Below are positions 6,365 through 16,511 of a DNA stretch of 31,866 nt, piece after piece (the stretch's first letter is position 1; each line of letters starts with the position of its first letter). The position numbers and the translations under genes were made by a program. The stretch is from a virus. The notes under the pieces were generated by a model. The model did no database searches. It was not told the DNA's origin and was given only the letters and a program-made list of their open reading frames with translations. The stretch covers positions 1 to 31,866 of IMG/VR virus record IMGVR_UViG_3300009790_000044, one strand, 5' to 3'.

Positions 6365-9300
6365 TTAGGTGGGTAGTATTTTTCAGGGTCAATGCTTTTA
6401 GGTAGTAACCCTTCTAGACCAGCGTCTCTTCTTTTCTTATCCCACTCCATTGCTTTTTGCATGTTAGTTACATTGATGTCCCTAGCTGTTTTATCAATGA
6501 TAGGAAACTCACGTAACACATGTTCTAAAGCATATTTTTCATACTTCCTAACTAAGCCAAGAATAATTGCCTGTCTTAAGTCTTTCCCTTTTACGTCAGG
6601 GTCAGGATGTGTTTTATTTAATTGACTGTTAGCCCACAACACTTCTTCATTAAATGCTTGTTTTAATGTAAGGGCTTGCTTGTAATAAGGTGAATCTTTG
6701 TCTCTACTAATGTAAATTGGGACACCTAGTACAGATGTAGTTATTTCTCCTTTTAACTCTAACCACCTATCATACGCAGTTTGGTTGTTACTGTTTCTTA
6801 TTGTAGTTAAATCTAAATTACTATCTTTATGTGTAGTTGAAGGTCTTAAGTATTGTATCTCTCTTCCTTCTGTATTAAAGAAATCAGCTATTCTACTGTT
6901 GCTTGCTTTACTCATAGCAAAAGGACTAGACCACCAACCTTTGTCATCTCCAATACCGAACATCCATCCTCTTCTTCTATCTATTGGCTCACCAAACATA
7001 TTTCTTCTAGGCATGATTCTGTTATCACCATCAAATGGATTTAAAGTTGCAAGACGGTCTTGTAAGCTTCTGTATTCTTTTTCATGGTCTCTTTGTATTC
7101 TATCAGCATATCTAAGACCACCTGATAAAGGTACAAATTTAAATGAATGTCTTTGTACCATCTGTCCACCTTTTCTAATTGGGTCTTGCCAATACAATGC
7201 ACCATCACCTAATAACAAATCTATTGTTTCCATCATAGCTTTTGTATAGAATTTAGATGTAAGGTTTCTAGTTACAGCAGCTAGAGTTCCCATTGCTGCC
7301 TCTTCCAGTTTTTGCCACTCTTCTTCAGGTACATCATCTTGATGATTGTGTGCAAGATAGTCACTTATAACATCCCACATATCAGCTGCTATACCAAAAG
7401 GCATAAACAATGGGTCTAGTCTATTCATACTAATGTATGTGTCACCATCTTTAACTGAGTATTCTTGCCAACCTGTTAATGCTTTTCTTTCCTCATTTAC
7501 TTTATAATCTCTTGAGCCACCGCCTGTTACTTTACCATTCATAGCTGCTGTAATAGCTGCCATCCATATCATCCAACCCATAGTTACTCTTGCGTCAGCT
7601 TCTGCTGCTGCTGAAGGGTCGAAGTATGTTCCGTCTTTCTTTTTCTTCTTAGCTTGTTTCATAGCAAAATGGCTATAACCTAAAGGTGAGTGTTGCCATG
7701 TGTGTCTTAACAAGTTAGAAGGGGTGTTAATAAAGTTTAATCCAAAAGCCCTAGACCATCTGTTGTTTCCAGCCCATTTTAATATTGCACCACCTATACC
7801 ACCTTGTAGTTTATTGGTTTCAGGGTCTCTAAAATATGCAGAAGCTGTATAAGTACTTTCTCTTGCATAGTATGCTGGGTCATTATATAAACTTTTCTCA
7901 CCAGCAGTTAATAACTTAGAGTGTTTAGAATCAGCATTAGAAATTAAACGCCCTTGTGTGTCTTGTAAGTTGCTTATAAGCTCATCAAACTTTTGTTTAT
8001 ACAATGTAGGGTTATCCATTAGGTCAGGAAACTCTCGAAGAATTATTGTGTTAGCTTGAGCAGCTGCTCTTGCTTTAAAGTTCATGTATTTTAAGCCTTC
8101 GTCACCAGCTCCTAAGAATCTCATTGGAAATGAAATAGCCCTCATACTTGCTTTATATGGCAGAGCAATAGCACTGGCTGCACCTTGAGCTATATCTCCC
8201 ATGAGTCCCTCAGGTTTATTCCAAAGTTTATCCATGTTATCCGCCCATTGGACTAACAAGTTTTGTCTACCAATGGCGTCTTGTTTCATAGCTACTGGGT
8301 CTAAGATAGGTTTACCAGCGTATAGAGTTCTCCAAAATTGTTTTATACCATCAACAGTGTAATACATAGTATAAATCCAAGTATCCATAGCTTCTCTAGC
8401 AGTTGTTTTTGCTAGTTGACTGTCTTTGTTTGATAGATACGCAGCCCTAATTAACATAGTAGCTGGTTTAAGTTGGGTTTGTACTAAAGATGATGTGATG
8501 TTAAGGATGTGTGTATCAGGACTTGATAACAATGAGTTGTTAACCCATTCAGTAACATAGTCCCATCTAGATACATCTATGTCTTCAGGCTTAGCCAAAG
8601 CTTTAGACATGTCTCTTTTATCTTTTATTTGAGCAAGCTTCTTCCAATACTGAGTAGCGTCTCCTTCTAGTGTTTTTTTATAATTAGCGTCAGTTGGATT
8701 AAAGATGAGTTCGATAGTTTTCATATCTAAATCTTCATCAGTAAATCTTCTTTTTGCTCTCATAGAAGCCAGTACTTGAGCCACTGATTGCTCTATTTGT
8801 TTCTTAATAACCATTAAGTGTGCATTTAACTGTCTTCTCTTTTCTAATTCTTTTATGATTCTATCAGATTCTTTTTTAGATATATTAGGAGCGTCTAGCA
8901 TTACTAACAATTTACTTGTTTCGTCTCCATTGTTTAAAAGTTGCATATCCCACGCAAAGATTCTACCCGCTAACTTTCTCATGTTCTCAGGTAACTCAGG
9001 GTTAGACATAAAATCGTTTAACTCTTTTGGATTAACGTTAAACTCTTTAGCCATAGCTTCTACCTGTTCAAATGGTAGTGAATTGCTTACAGCGTCAATT
9101 TCATTTCCTAACTCATCTGCTTGTGCATTAATAAGGTTAACTAATTCTTCTTTGTTTTCACTGTACCTATTCATATTAAAGTGTGGTGTAGGTACTACTA
9201 CTCTTTCGTTCTTGTTGTTTACATAAGCTGTTCCATCTTTATTAGTAGTGTTATAGTTTTCATCTCCCATGTCTTTTAATTTAGAAGGAAGAGGTTTATT

Positions 9301-10284
9301 TACATCTACTATTTCTTTCCTTACGATTTCTTCAGCTTCTTTAGTTGTAGCTTTAGAACCTATTAAATCTTTTAGTTGTATAGGTCTTGCTATAACATTA
9401 AATAATTCTTTACCAGTGACATCATTGACACCTAAGTTATGTAGTGTTTCCATGTTTTTTACTGCTGAGTTCTTAAAGGATTGTTTACCTAAGAACGCTC
9501 CACCAGCACCAAAGCCACCACCAAACACTGTACCAAAAGCACTGCTTATAAGTGTGTTTCTTAATGTTTGTTGTAAGTCTCTTTCATCTCTTAAACCTGT
9601 TTTCATCTCTATGCTTTGTAGCATGTGGTCGTGAGTATAGCCGTAACCAGCTCCTATTAAAGCTTCTATACCAGCACCATAACCTATAGCTTTTGTGTAC
9701 ATACCTTTTGTACCACGCTCTATAGATTCTTCTAGCATTTCTTTGCTAAGTTCTTTTAGTGCTTTATCTTTTAAAGCGTCTTTTATACTGGCATTTACTG
9801 CTGTTTTAGCTACTGCTCCACCAGCACCAAAGCCTACTAAGTTAACAGGGTCTAATACTAATGCACCACCAACATCTAACAGCCATGTACCAAAGCTTCT
9901 TGGGTCTTTATCATTGTCCCACCAAGATGGTAGTTTGTTATAAGTGTCTTGGATGTAACCAAACTGTTTATTTCTAAATTCATCTTTCTCTTCTTGTATA
10001 CGGTCTAAATCGTTATACATTCCTACTGTGTTTAAGTTACCCCATGTTCTATCTTCATAGAAATATTCTAATAAATCAGCTTCATTCATTGACTCAAAGT
10101 CTTCATCAGGTGTAGTGTATGAATAATAGCTTCTTAATGTTTTATAGAATTTAGGGTCTTGTAAACGTTTTAAAGCTTCTTTAGAGTCTTGTGCTATACC
10201 AAAATCAATATCTGATTGTATCTCTTCTTCTTGTTGTTGCACTGTTGGTGCTTCAGGGTCAAGATTCCATTTAATAAATTCCAC
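6361..10284 (-). CDS. 16: Large internal virion protein (gp16 position)
   Basis: 1307 residues, close to the ~1318 of T7 gp16, and immediately before the tail fibre gene as in T7. The start is GTG (10284), overlapping the upstream stop (TAGTG); no nearby ATG fits. The protein has Gly/Ala-rich hydrophobic stretches that could enter or span membrane (about 138-160, 199-215 and 249-266) and long helical charged regions. T7 gp16 is ejected with gp14 and gp15 to form the channel through the cell envelope. The N-terminus here (EFIKWNLDPEAPTVQQQEEE) shows none of the lytic transglycosylase motifs found at the start of T7 gp16, so wall-cutting may be absent or done by another domain. Assignment rests on size and position; sequence similarity to gp16 is not obvious by eye. 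Confidence 0.85.
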   Translation of the reverse strand: MEFIKWNLDPEAPTVQQQEEEIQSDIDFGIAQDSKEALKRLQDPKFYKTLRSYYSYTTPDEDFESMNEADLLEYFYEDRTWGNLNTVGMYNDLDRIQEEKDEFRNKQFGYIQDTYNKLPSWWDNDKDPRSFGTWLLDVGGALVLDPVNLVGFGAGGAVAKTAVNASIKDALKDKALKELSKEMLEESIERGTKGMYTKAIGYGAGIEALIGAGYGYTHDHMLQSIEMKTGLRDERDLQQTLRNTLISSAFGTVFGGGFGAGGAFLGKQSFKNSAVKNMETLHNLGVNDVTGKELFNVIARPIQLKDLIGSKATTKEAEEIVRKEIVDVNKPLPSKLKDMGDENYNTTNKDGTAYVNNKNERVVVPTPHFNMNRYSENKEELVNLINAQADELGNEIDAVSNSLPFEQVEAMAKEFNVNPKELNDFMSNPELPENMRKLAGRIFAWDMQLLNNGDETSKLLVMLDAPNISKKESDRIIKELEKRRQLNAHLMVIKKQIEQSVAQVLASMRAKRRFTDEDLDMKTIELIFNPTDANYKKTLEGDATQYWKKLAQIKDKRDMSKALAKPEDIDVSRWDYVTEWVNNSLLSSPDTHILNITSSLVQTQLKPATMLIRAAYLSNKDSQLAKTTAREAMDTWIYTMYYTVDGIKQFWRTLYAGKPILDPVAMKQDAIGRQNLLVQWADNMDKLWNKPEGLMGDIAQGAASAIALPYKASMRAISFPMRFLGAGDEGLKYMNFKARAAAQANTIILREFPDLMDNPTLYKQKFDELISNLQDTQGRLISNADSKHSKLLTAGEKSLYNDPAYYARESTYTASAYFRDPETNKLQGGIGGAILKWAGNNRWSRAFGLNFINTPSNLLRHTWQHSPLGYSHFAMKQAKKKKKDGTYFDPSAAAEADARVTMGWMIWMAAITAAMNGKVTGGGSRDYKVNEERKALTGWQEYSVKDGDTYISMNRLDPLFMPFGIAADMWDVISDYLAHNHQDDVPEEEWQKLEEAAMGTLAAVTRNLTSKFYTKAMMETIDLLLGDGALYWQDPIRKGGQMVQRHSFKFVPLSGGLRYADRIQRDHEKEYRSLQDRLATLNPFDGDNRIMPRRNMFGEPIDRRRGWMFGIGDDKGWWSSPFAMSKASNSRIADFFNTEGREIQYLRPSTTHKDSNLDLTTIRNSNNQTAYDRWLELKGEITTSVLGVPIYISRDKDSPYYKQALTLKQAFNEEVLWANSQLNKTHPDPDVKGKDLRQAIILGLVRKYEKYALEHVLREFPIIDKTARDINVTNMQKAMEWDKKRRDAGLEGLLPKSIDPEKYYPPN

Positions 10285-12359
10285 TATTTCTTACCTTCTT
10301 CTTTGTATTGATTTACTTGTTTAACTATTTCATCAAGAAACTGTTGAACAGCCATAGCGTCTTCCATATCTTTAAAGCCTAATGCTGAAGCTAGTTTTTG
10401 TAAATCAGCATTGTATAACTGTTGATTAGCAGTCTTAGTCATCTCCATTATAAGAGGTTCAATATCTGTAAAGTAATTTAATTTAAATGCAGTTTTAATA
10501 ACGTTTTCAAAAGCGTCGGAACGTTCAGTGTCTGTGTAATCAAAACCTGAAGTGTCCCTATCATCAAACAGTCCCGAAAACCCAAAGCCTTCAGGGTCAG
10601 GTAAGTCTTTTGCTTCTATAATAAACTTCTTAATGTTATCAGTCACTACTTTTGCTGTTTCTCTAGATGTTGCCAGTTCAGGATTATTAATCCTTTCTAA
10701 TTGAGCTTCTAGTTCATTTGCAGTTCGTTGTCCTTCTATTTGTTCCATAACTTCTTTAATAGGTTTGCCTCTTAAGCTTTCTTCTGAAGCTATAACATTA
10801 CCTTCTCTGTCTGTTATGTCTAAATCAGTTTCATCCATGTTATATAACTTAGAAACAATAGGCTCTAGTTGAGACATAAACCCATCACGTTCTATATTGT
10901 TAGGCTGTCTACCGTTATTAGCTTGGAAATCATCTTCAAAATCTAAGATAGACTTTTCCATAAATCTTTGTGCATTTATCATTTGTGAAGTAGATTCAGA
11001 TTTGTAATACCTTCTACCCATAGTATCTAATGCTCCATAACTAGATTTAACCATGTTTAGAGTATTGGTTATTCCTCGTTTATACATAGCATTATTTTCA
11101 AAGACAGGTGTATCTCCTTTATCTCTTAGCTCCACTCCTTTTTCATATGCTGTTACTAACTTATCCATAACAACATTGACAGGTAAATCATTGTCTTTAA
11201 TTGCTTTCATTAATTCTTCTACAGAACCATATTGACCCGTTCTAGCTGAAATTTCTATGTTCTCATATTTCTCTGTGTTAAACACAGCGTTCTTTTGGTT
11301 GTCCATTAGTCTGTCAAAGACAGCTACTGATTGTGGGTGAATCTGAATTATCTTATTACGTACCTCATCTGCTTTACTAGGGTTTGTTATTCCTTCTCGG
11401 ACTAAGTTTATAAGGCTTTCATCACGCTCTTTATTTTTCTTAAACTCATTGTTTCTAAATAAAGACTCTCTTCTTTGCATACCTTCTTTAAATAGTTTTA
11501 TAGCCTCTAAATTAGATGAACCTATTAATGACCCTAATGGATTACCGCCTTTACCTTTACCTCTGTCTAACGTTAAGAGTTCTAAAGCTTTATCAACATC
11601 TTCTTCAGTGGTAGCTGTTTTAATCATTGTGTTAGCAGCATTTATAATAAGTTGGTTTTGTTCAGCAGCTTCAAATAAGTATGTTCTTTTTCCGTCTACA
11701 TGTGGAAGTTCTACACTAAAGTTTCTAATCTTTTCTATTAAATCGTCTGAACCATTTACTAGCATTTCATTTACAATAAAGGATGTACCTTGTTCCATCT
11801 TTTTGTTTTGGTAGTATTCACCTCTCATCTTAGCGTCAGCTACTAGTGCTTTAGCTTTGTACTCATTAAAGGTAGAAGCGAAACCAGCTGTGTATCCTTT
11901 AGAAGCGTTAGAAAAGTCAGGTAAAAAGTCTTGGTAAAATTCTTCTAGAGTTTGTGGCTCTCTTGTTAACTCCCCATTTTCATTGTAAGTACCAAATGGA
12001 TTGTAATTTTCCATCTCTCCTTCAATTTTAGTAATAGCTGCTGCTGCGGCAAATTTACCGTATTGTGTATTAACAGCTTCTTCAGCATAAAAGTTAGTAA
12101 GCTCAGGATGTACACCAGCCATAATTTCCTTTCTAATATCTTCTTCTGATTTACCAGCCGCATACAGCTCATTCATCTTAGTAGTAGCTGTTGTTTCAAC
12201 ATTTTGAATATAAGCTTGTCCATACTTTTGCATAGCTGGAGTAAACTGATTAGATAAGACGTTGACCACTTGTTGTAGTTCTGAGTTTTTACCTACAGTA
12301 GGTGCTCCAGCAAAACTTGCTCCGAGATATTTATTAGTTATTCTACTTTTATATGCCAT
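10284..12359 (-). CDS. 15: Internal virion protein (gp15 position)
   Basis: 691 residues (T7 gp15 has 747), located between the gp14-like and gp16-like genes. The sequence is mostly helical and highly charged, with no transmembrane segment or catalytic motif, as expected for the gp15 ring that lines the ejection channel. The N-terminus (MAYKSRITNKYLGASFAGAP) is followed by helices with alternating acidic and basic patches, and the C-terminus ends in a Gln/Lys helix (FLDEIVKQVNQYKEEGKK). The stop is shared with the GTG of the next gene. Identification is from synteny and size; I cannot align it residue by residue with T7 gp15. Confidence 0.82.
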   Translation of the reverse strand: MAYKSRITNKYLGASFAGAPTVGKNSELQQVVNVLSNQFTPAMQKYGQAYIQNVETTATTKMNELYAAGKSEEDIRKEIMAGVHPELTNFYAEEAVNTQYGKFAAAAAITKIEGEMENYNPFGTYNENGELTREPQTLEEFYQDFLPDFSNASKGYTAGFASTFNEYKAKALVADAKMRGEYYQNKKMEQGTSFIVNEMLVNGSDDLIEKIRNFSVELPHVDGKRTYLFEAAEQNQLIINAANTMIKTATTEEDVDKALELLTLDRGKGKGGNPLGSLIGSSNLEAIKLFKEGMQRRESLFRNNEFKKNKERDESLINLVREGITNPSKADEVRNKIIQIHPQSVAVFDRLMDNQKNAVFNTEKYENIEISARTGQYGSVEELMKAIKDNDLPVNVVMDKLVTAYEKGVELRDKGDTPVFENNAMYKRGITNTLNMVKSSYGALDTMGRRYYKSESTSQMINAQRFMEKSILDFEDDFQANNGRQPNNIERDGFMSQLEPIVSKLYNMDETDLDITDREGNVIASEESLRGKPIKEVMEQIEGQRTANELEAQLERINNPELATSRETAKVVTDNIKKFIIEAKDLPDPEGFGFSGLFDDRDTSGFDYTDTERSDAFENVIKTAFKLNYFTDIEPLIMEMTKTANQQLYNADLQKLASALGFKDMEDAMAVQQFLDEIVKQVNQYKEEGKK

Positions 12360-12360
12360 G

Positions 12361-12948
12361 TTATACCTTTGGATTTGTACCTGTTATTGTCTCTGTCTCA
12401 TTAGGGTTAAATGGAGAATCAGCTCCTATCCCATAGCCAGTTAAGAATTTACGTTTACTAGCGTCTTCACTTAGATAACCAGCACCAGCTGTTGCTATTT
12501 GTAAACCAAGTCCTAATGCAGATGGTTTTGAGACAGGTGGTATCTTGTTATAAGTTCTTTGTAAAGTTGCATAAGAATTAGTGGCTTGTGTTTGTGCTTT
12601 ATACATATCAAAGTTAAACTCATTTAGAGTTTTAACCCATTGTAAATCTCTGTCTGCACCAAAGCTTCTCATAATTGCTATTGGATTTCCTAAATCCATG
12701 TTAAGGGCTTTGTGCTTATTTTGCCTATTAACTTGTGAAGCTTCAAAGTCTGATAACACTTTTTCTCTAGCTGCTAATCCTTTTTCTTTTTCTATCGCTT
12801 GTAAATCATTTAAATAAGCTATGTTAGCATTTGCTGCTGTAACTTTATTAGCTTGTTCCTGTGCTTCTGCTTGCTTTTTTTGAGCTTGATAGCCCATTAC
12901 GGATTGAGCTATTTGCAGTACAGCCATTGCTTCAGGTACGCCACACAT
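12361..12948 (-). CDS. 14: Internal virion protein (gp14-like)
   Basis: 195 residues, the same size as T7 gp14 (about 196). The N-terminus MCGVPEAMAVLQIAQSVMG combines the Met-Cys start also seen in T7 gp14 with a short hydrophobic segment, followed by a long Ala/Gln/Glu helix (QAQKKQAEAQEQANKVTAAN) and RNQ-type helices. A second hydrophobic segment, LGLGLQIATAGAGYL, lies at about 144-158. gp14 of T7 is ejected first and forms the outer-membrane pore. The gene starts inside the end of the gp13-like gene (17-base overlap) and is followed by the gp15-like gene one base after its end. Order and composition make this call firm, although the overall identity is clearly low. Confidence 0.87.
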   Translation of the reverse strand: MCGVPEAMAVLQIAQSVMGYQAQKKQAEAQEQANKVTAANANIAYLNDLQAIEKEKGLAAREKVLSDFEASQVNRQNKHKALNMDLGNPIAIMRSFGADRDLQWVKTLNEFNFDMYKAQTQATNSYATLQRTYNKIPPVSKPSALGLGLQIATAGAGYLSEDASKRKFLTGYGIGADSPFNPNETETITGTNPKV

Positions 12949-13414
12949 GTGTTATCTCCTTCATCATTAAATAAAATGGCATTTTAGCTTTGCCATATTG
13001 TTCTTCTCGTTCTATTGTATTAAATCCTAAATACCTAAGCCACTTAATAGACTTTTCATTTCTACAGTCTACGTAGTTGTATAGATATTTGTAACCTTTT
13101 CCCATTTCATCAACCCACTGGGGTGATTGTTTTATAAATTCTTTTTTATACTTAAATAATTCTTCACTAGATAATAACCAAGCTATACCATAGTCAGGTT
13201 CTATTGTTGGTACACTACCAAACATGCCTATAACATATTCTTCTTCTGTACCTATAACACTCCATGTTCTATGTCCTTTATATTCAAAAGGTGTCATAAG
13301 AGCCTCAACAGCTCCTACATTGTCTGACGCTTTGATTTCATCTAAGTCTGCTTGTCTAATTTTATCAGCAAGAAAAAGTACATCTGCTGAGATTGCCCGC
13401 CTCACATATGCCAT
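12932..13414 (-). CDS. 13: gp13-like protein with GNAT-like fold
   Basis: 160 residues. The pattern (MAYVRRAISADVLFLADKIR ... TWSVIGTEEEYVIGMFGSVP ... YNYVDCRNEKSIKWLRYLGF) is that of a GNAT-like domain: N-terminal strand and helix, a central strand with GMFG, and the late motif N-xx-SIKWLRYLGF that in GNATs packs near the acetyl-CoA tail. T7 gp13, in the same place between gp12 and gp14, is needed for particle morphogenesis and has this type of similarity. The pyrophosphate-binding Q/RxxGxG/A loop is not clear, so enzymatic activity is doubtful. The ATG overlaps the gp12 stop by one base (TAATG). An assembly role is inferred from synteny. Confidence 0.78.
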   Translation of the reverse strand: MAYVRRAISADVLFLADKIRQADLDEIKASDNVGAVEALMTPFEYKGHRTWSVIGTEEEYVIGMFGSVPTIEPDYGIAWLLSSEELFKYKKEFIKQSPQWVDEMGKGYKYLYNYVDCRNEKSIKWLRYLGFNTIEREEQYGKAKMPFYLMMKEITHVWRT

Positions 13415-15900
13415 TAAATTCTCCTAGAACGTCTATGGTAGTAACCTTCCACTTCAGCACTAGGAATAAACATAGGTAAGTGTGAGCTACTTTTTATATC
13501 TAATGTAAATAATGTATTTCTACTTTGTACAGGAACAATAATAGTACCTGACGAAATCGCTGGGTTATCAACAGTACCTGAAAAACCTACAACATAACCA
13601 TTCATAGCTGTAGTATATGTGTCTCTATTCTCAGGTGTTACTTCTACTTGGAAGAATCCACTGTCCTCATAGTCAAATGATATAGTACGTATCTGATACC
13701 TACCTGAAGTAACAGCTATAGAACCTTGTCCTGAAGCTTCTCGTACGTACTGTGGTGACAGTGTATATTTAGATTCATAAGGTACACCCATAACTAAGTT
13801 AGTGTGGTTACCTTCTATTGTATATGTTGAACCTGTTGTATTTGTTGCTGTGTAATCAGCTCCTGTGCTAGCGTTTACAGCTATTAATCCTGTTTTAGCT
13901 CCATATGGGCTAGTGAATGTAGTCTTGTCTGTTGCTGAATCATAAGTTCCAGTCACAGATTTCTTCATATCTAGATATACATTAAAGCCTATGGTTGAGT
14001 CTGATAAATCTTGTAGGTCAATACGTAGTAACTTTGTGTCTGTTCCTTCAACAACAAATAGGTATACAAAACTTTGGTCTACCATACCACCTATTATCTT
14101 AGTATTATTAAACACCCACTTGGACCATGCAGTCTGTACTTTCTCTCCTCTATCAAAGAAGTATTTGTACATATACATTGTGTCAGCGTTGGTAGGTGAT
14201 ACAGCTGTTCCTGTAGTGTATGGTGCTGTTTGTGTATCAGCTGTATCTGAGCACAGCACTACTAAAGAATCCTCTGTTGTATTGCTTAATATCGAATAAG
14301 CGTTGTTAGGTATAAGTGTTTGTACCGCTACAGTAACATCTAGACCATCATTGGTTAGCGTGTCATTGTCTGAGTAGTACTCTCTTATAGCTGTATTTAA
14401 GTTACGTTTCTGTGCAAAGTATGCGTACCTACCTGATGAGATAGGTGTTACTTCATCATTGTGTGAAAATGTAGATACTTCATTCAACACCGCAGAGGTG
14501 GGGGTGATAGTCTCTGCGGCTGAAGCGAGTTTATACTGTGAAGTGTCGGAGAACAGTAGTAAAGTCTCGTTGAATGATATTGAATTTCTTAATACGTTAA
14601 CAGTTGTACCTGAAGCTGCGACATCTATAACATCTGTATCTAATACTTGTGTTACTGTTGTCCCAAAGAAATTAAAGTAATCAGCATTACCTGATAATAT
14701 TAAGTTCTCTCCAGCTAATATACCTAGTCTATTTTTATAGAATGTAAGGTTCTGTATTTTTTGTCCTACAAATGAAGGGTCAGGGTTTGTTGTATCATCT
14801 CCAGCGTCTCTAGCTGTATAGCTTTGCTGTGCAAAAGTAAATGTACCGTTATTGTTATTAATAAGAGCGTGCGGCATTGTAGAATTATCTAGCCCTGTAC
14901 TTGTGTTAGGTGCTATACACTCTTCCCATACACCATTACCTGTATACTTAACATAGTAATCTGATGTAGTATCACCAGCGTCACCTGTTACTTTAATCTT
15001 ATCATCTAACTTTGCATAATAAGGCAGCTTAGTAAAATCTTGTATCTCATCTTTAACAGCATACAGTTCACTATTACCAGCACCATCATGTGTCTCTACT
15101 GTGTAGTTAGCGTTTTGGTCTACTACATAACCACGTAGTGCAGACTGGTGTTCTGTAAATGTAAACTCAGCTGTAATTGCTGAATAGTTGCTTAAGCCTT
15201 GTGTAGTACTTAGTGTTGCCCCATTATCTGCTCTAACTAATTTAAACTCTATACTAGAAGAAGCATTCCAATAAGCACTGCCTGTACCATATCTAAAAAT
15301 ATCTATTAGTTTTGCTGTGTCTCTAAAATCTGTATCAGTACTAGCATTGCTTCCGTCAGGCATTTGTATAACAGCATTAATACCGTATGGTAAATCAGGA
15401 TGGGTAAGATGTATTGCATACTCTCTACCAAAATTACTTACTTTAAACACTACATAAAAGTATTCTACTTTAGCTGCTGTAGTTGAACCACTTTGTGCTG
15501 GTGTTATAGATTTGTTAGATACAAAAGTATAGTCAGCAATGTTGACCATCTTAAGGTCAGCCTTAGGGTTAGTAGTTGCAAGATAAGATGTACCGTCAGG
15601 GTAGCTTACAGTCTTCTCATTACCTTGCAAGTCAAAGACTCTTACACCACCATTATAAAAAGCACAGATGTATTTATTGTTCTCGTCTCTTTGTATGTTC
15701 CATATCTTTGTAGTGTTAGGAAATACATTTGTACCATCTAGCGTAGCTATATATTCTGATGGTGGGCGTTTACCTAAGCCTTTGATTATATTGTTTTGAC
15801 AATTAATCTGTTCTTCACCTTGATTAATACCACGTTGGGTAGGTGTTTGCTGGCTTACACCATTCAGAAAGTTAGGTATCGACTGAGAAACTACTGCCAT
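13414..15900 (-). CDS. 12: Tail tubular protein B (gp12-like, nozzle)
   Basis: 828 residues (T7 gp12 has 794). The N-terminus MAVVSQSIPNFLNGVSQQTP with QINCQNNIIKGLGKRPPSEY is the hallmark start of this family, in which the NGVSQQ and G...RP segments are conserved. The remainder is beta-rich, with IWNIQRDENNKYICAFYNGG, GQKIQNLTFYKNRLGILAGE and a C-terminal HRRSRRI. gp12 forms a hexameric nozzle below the gp11 adaptor and binds the fibres. The start shares one base with the gp11 stop (TAATG). The identification is secure from both family signature and order. Confidence 0.95.
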   Translation of the reverse strand: MAVVSQSIPNFLNGVSQQTPTQRGINQGEEQINCQNNIIKGLGKRPPSEYIATLDGTNVFPNTTKIWNIQRDENNKYICAFYNGGVRVFDLQGNEKTVSYPDGTSYLATTNPKADLKMVNIADYTFVSNKSITPAQSGSTTAAKVEYFYVVFKVSNFGREYAIHLTHPDLPYGINAVIQMPDGSNASTDTDFRDTAKLIDIFRYGTGSAYWNASSSIEFKLVRADNGATLSTTQGLSNYSAITAEFTFTEHQSALRGYVVDQNANYTVETHDGAGNSELYAVKDEIQDFTKLPYYAKLDDKIKVTGDAGDTTSDYYVKYTGNGVWEECIAPNTSTGLDNSTMPHALINNNNGTFTFAQQSYTARDAGDDTTNPDPSFVGQKIQNLTFYKNRLGILAGENLILSGNADYFNFFGTTVTQVLDTDVIDVAASGTTVNVLRNSISFNETLLLFSDTSQYKLASAAETITPTSAVLNEVSTFSHNDEVTPISSGRYAYFAQKRNLNTAIREYYSDNDTLTNDGLDVTVAVQTLIPNNAYSILSNTTEDSLVVLCSDTADTQTAPYTTGTAVSPTNADTMYMYKYFFDRGEKVQTAWSKWVFNNTKIIGGMVDQSFVYLFVVEGTDTKLLRIDLQDLSDSTIGFNVYLDMKKSVTGTYDSATDKTTFTSPYGAKTGLIAVNASTGADYTATNTTGSTYTIEGNHTNLVMGVPYESKYTLSPQYVREASGQGSIAVTSGRYQIRTISFDYEDSGFFQVEVTPENRDTYTTAMNGYVVGFSGTVDNPAISSGTIIVPVQSRNTLFTLDIKSSSHLPMFIPSAEVEGYYHRRSRRI

Positions 15901-16502
15901 TAATAAGTCCTTCTTGGTGGTCTATTGATTATTGAATATGTATTTGCGTCACCTTCTAGTATGTTTACATCCTCACTTCTAGAATCAGATTGCTTAAAGT
16001 TATTATAAGCTTCTTGTTCATCTACACTCATTAATTCAGATAAACCAGCGTCACCAATAAACCTAGCTGCAAAACGTCTAGCTGCTTTAACTGTAATATA
16101 GCGTCTAGCGTATTCAGGTAGTTGTTCAAATTGTTGTACTAATACAACATCTAATGGTGGGACAGTTGTAAAAATGTCAGTGTGGTTATCTAGGTCATAC
16201 AGTTTACCGTCACGTATTACTACGTTCTTGTATCTGTGTGTTGCATGAGCGTCAGCTTGGACGCAGTTGGAAGGTAATGGAATCTTACTATCGTCGTCTA
16301 TTGAGTAAGTTACATTGTATTCAGTGTTAAAGTTCCAGCCCTCACTTTGTACAGAGAGGCTAGTCTCATCAAGTATATTTATAGCGACAGATACATCTAC
16401 GTTTGTTACGCCGCTAATAGAGTTAACAGGTGCTTCTCCAATAGCAGAGAGCATGGTGTTGATAGCTTGTAACTCAGTAGTTGGTGTTATTTGTGTTGCC
16501 AT
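15900..16502 (-). CDS. 11: Tail tubular protein A (gp11-like adaptor)
   Basis: 200 residues, the same length class as T7 gp11 (196). Typical elements are the start ITPTTELQAINTMLSAIGEAP with INSISG-type continuation (PVNSISGVTNVDV), ILDETSLSVQSEGWNFNTEY and a C-terminal RRFAARFIGDAG ... EQEAYNNFKQSDSRSEDVN. In T7 a ring of twelve gp11 joins the portal to the gp12 nozzle. The gene is the first after the capsid terminator and has GAGG nearby upstream (TTGAGGACATTATGG). Its expression therefore depends on readthrough of that terminator, as in T7. Confidence 0.95.
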   Translation of the reverse strand: MATQITPTTELQAINTMLSAIGEAPVNSISGVTNVDVSVAINILDETSLSVQSEGWNFNTEYNVTYSIDDDSKIPLPSNCVQADAHATHRYKNVVIRDGKLYDLDNHTDIFTTVPPLDVVLVQQFEQLPEYARRYITVKAARRFAARFIGDAGLSELMSVDEQEAYNNFKQSDSRSEDVNILEGDANTYSIINRPPRRTY

Positions 16503-16511
16503 AATGTCCTC

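Noticed and set aside
6785-7249. Plus-strand open frames such as the 154-codon one opposite the gp16-like gene
   Set aside because: They are antisense to a long clear gene, have no ribosome site and Leu/Ser-rich composition typical of shadow frames.
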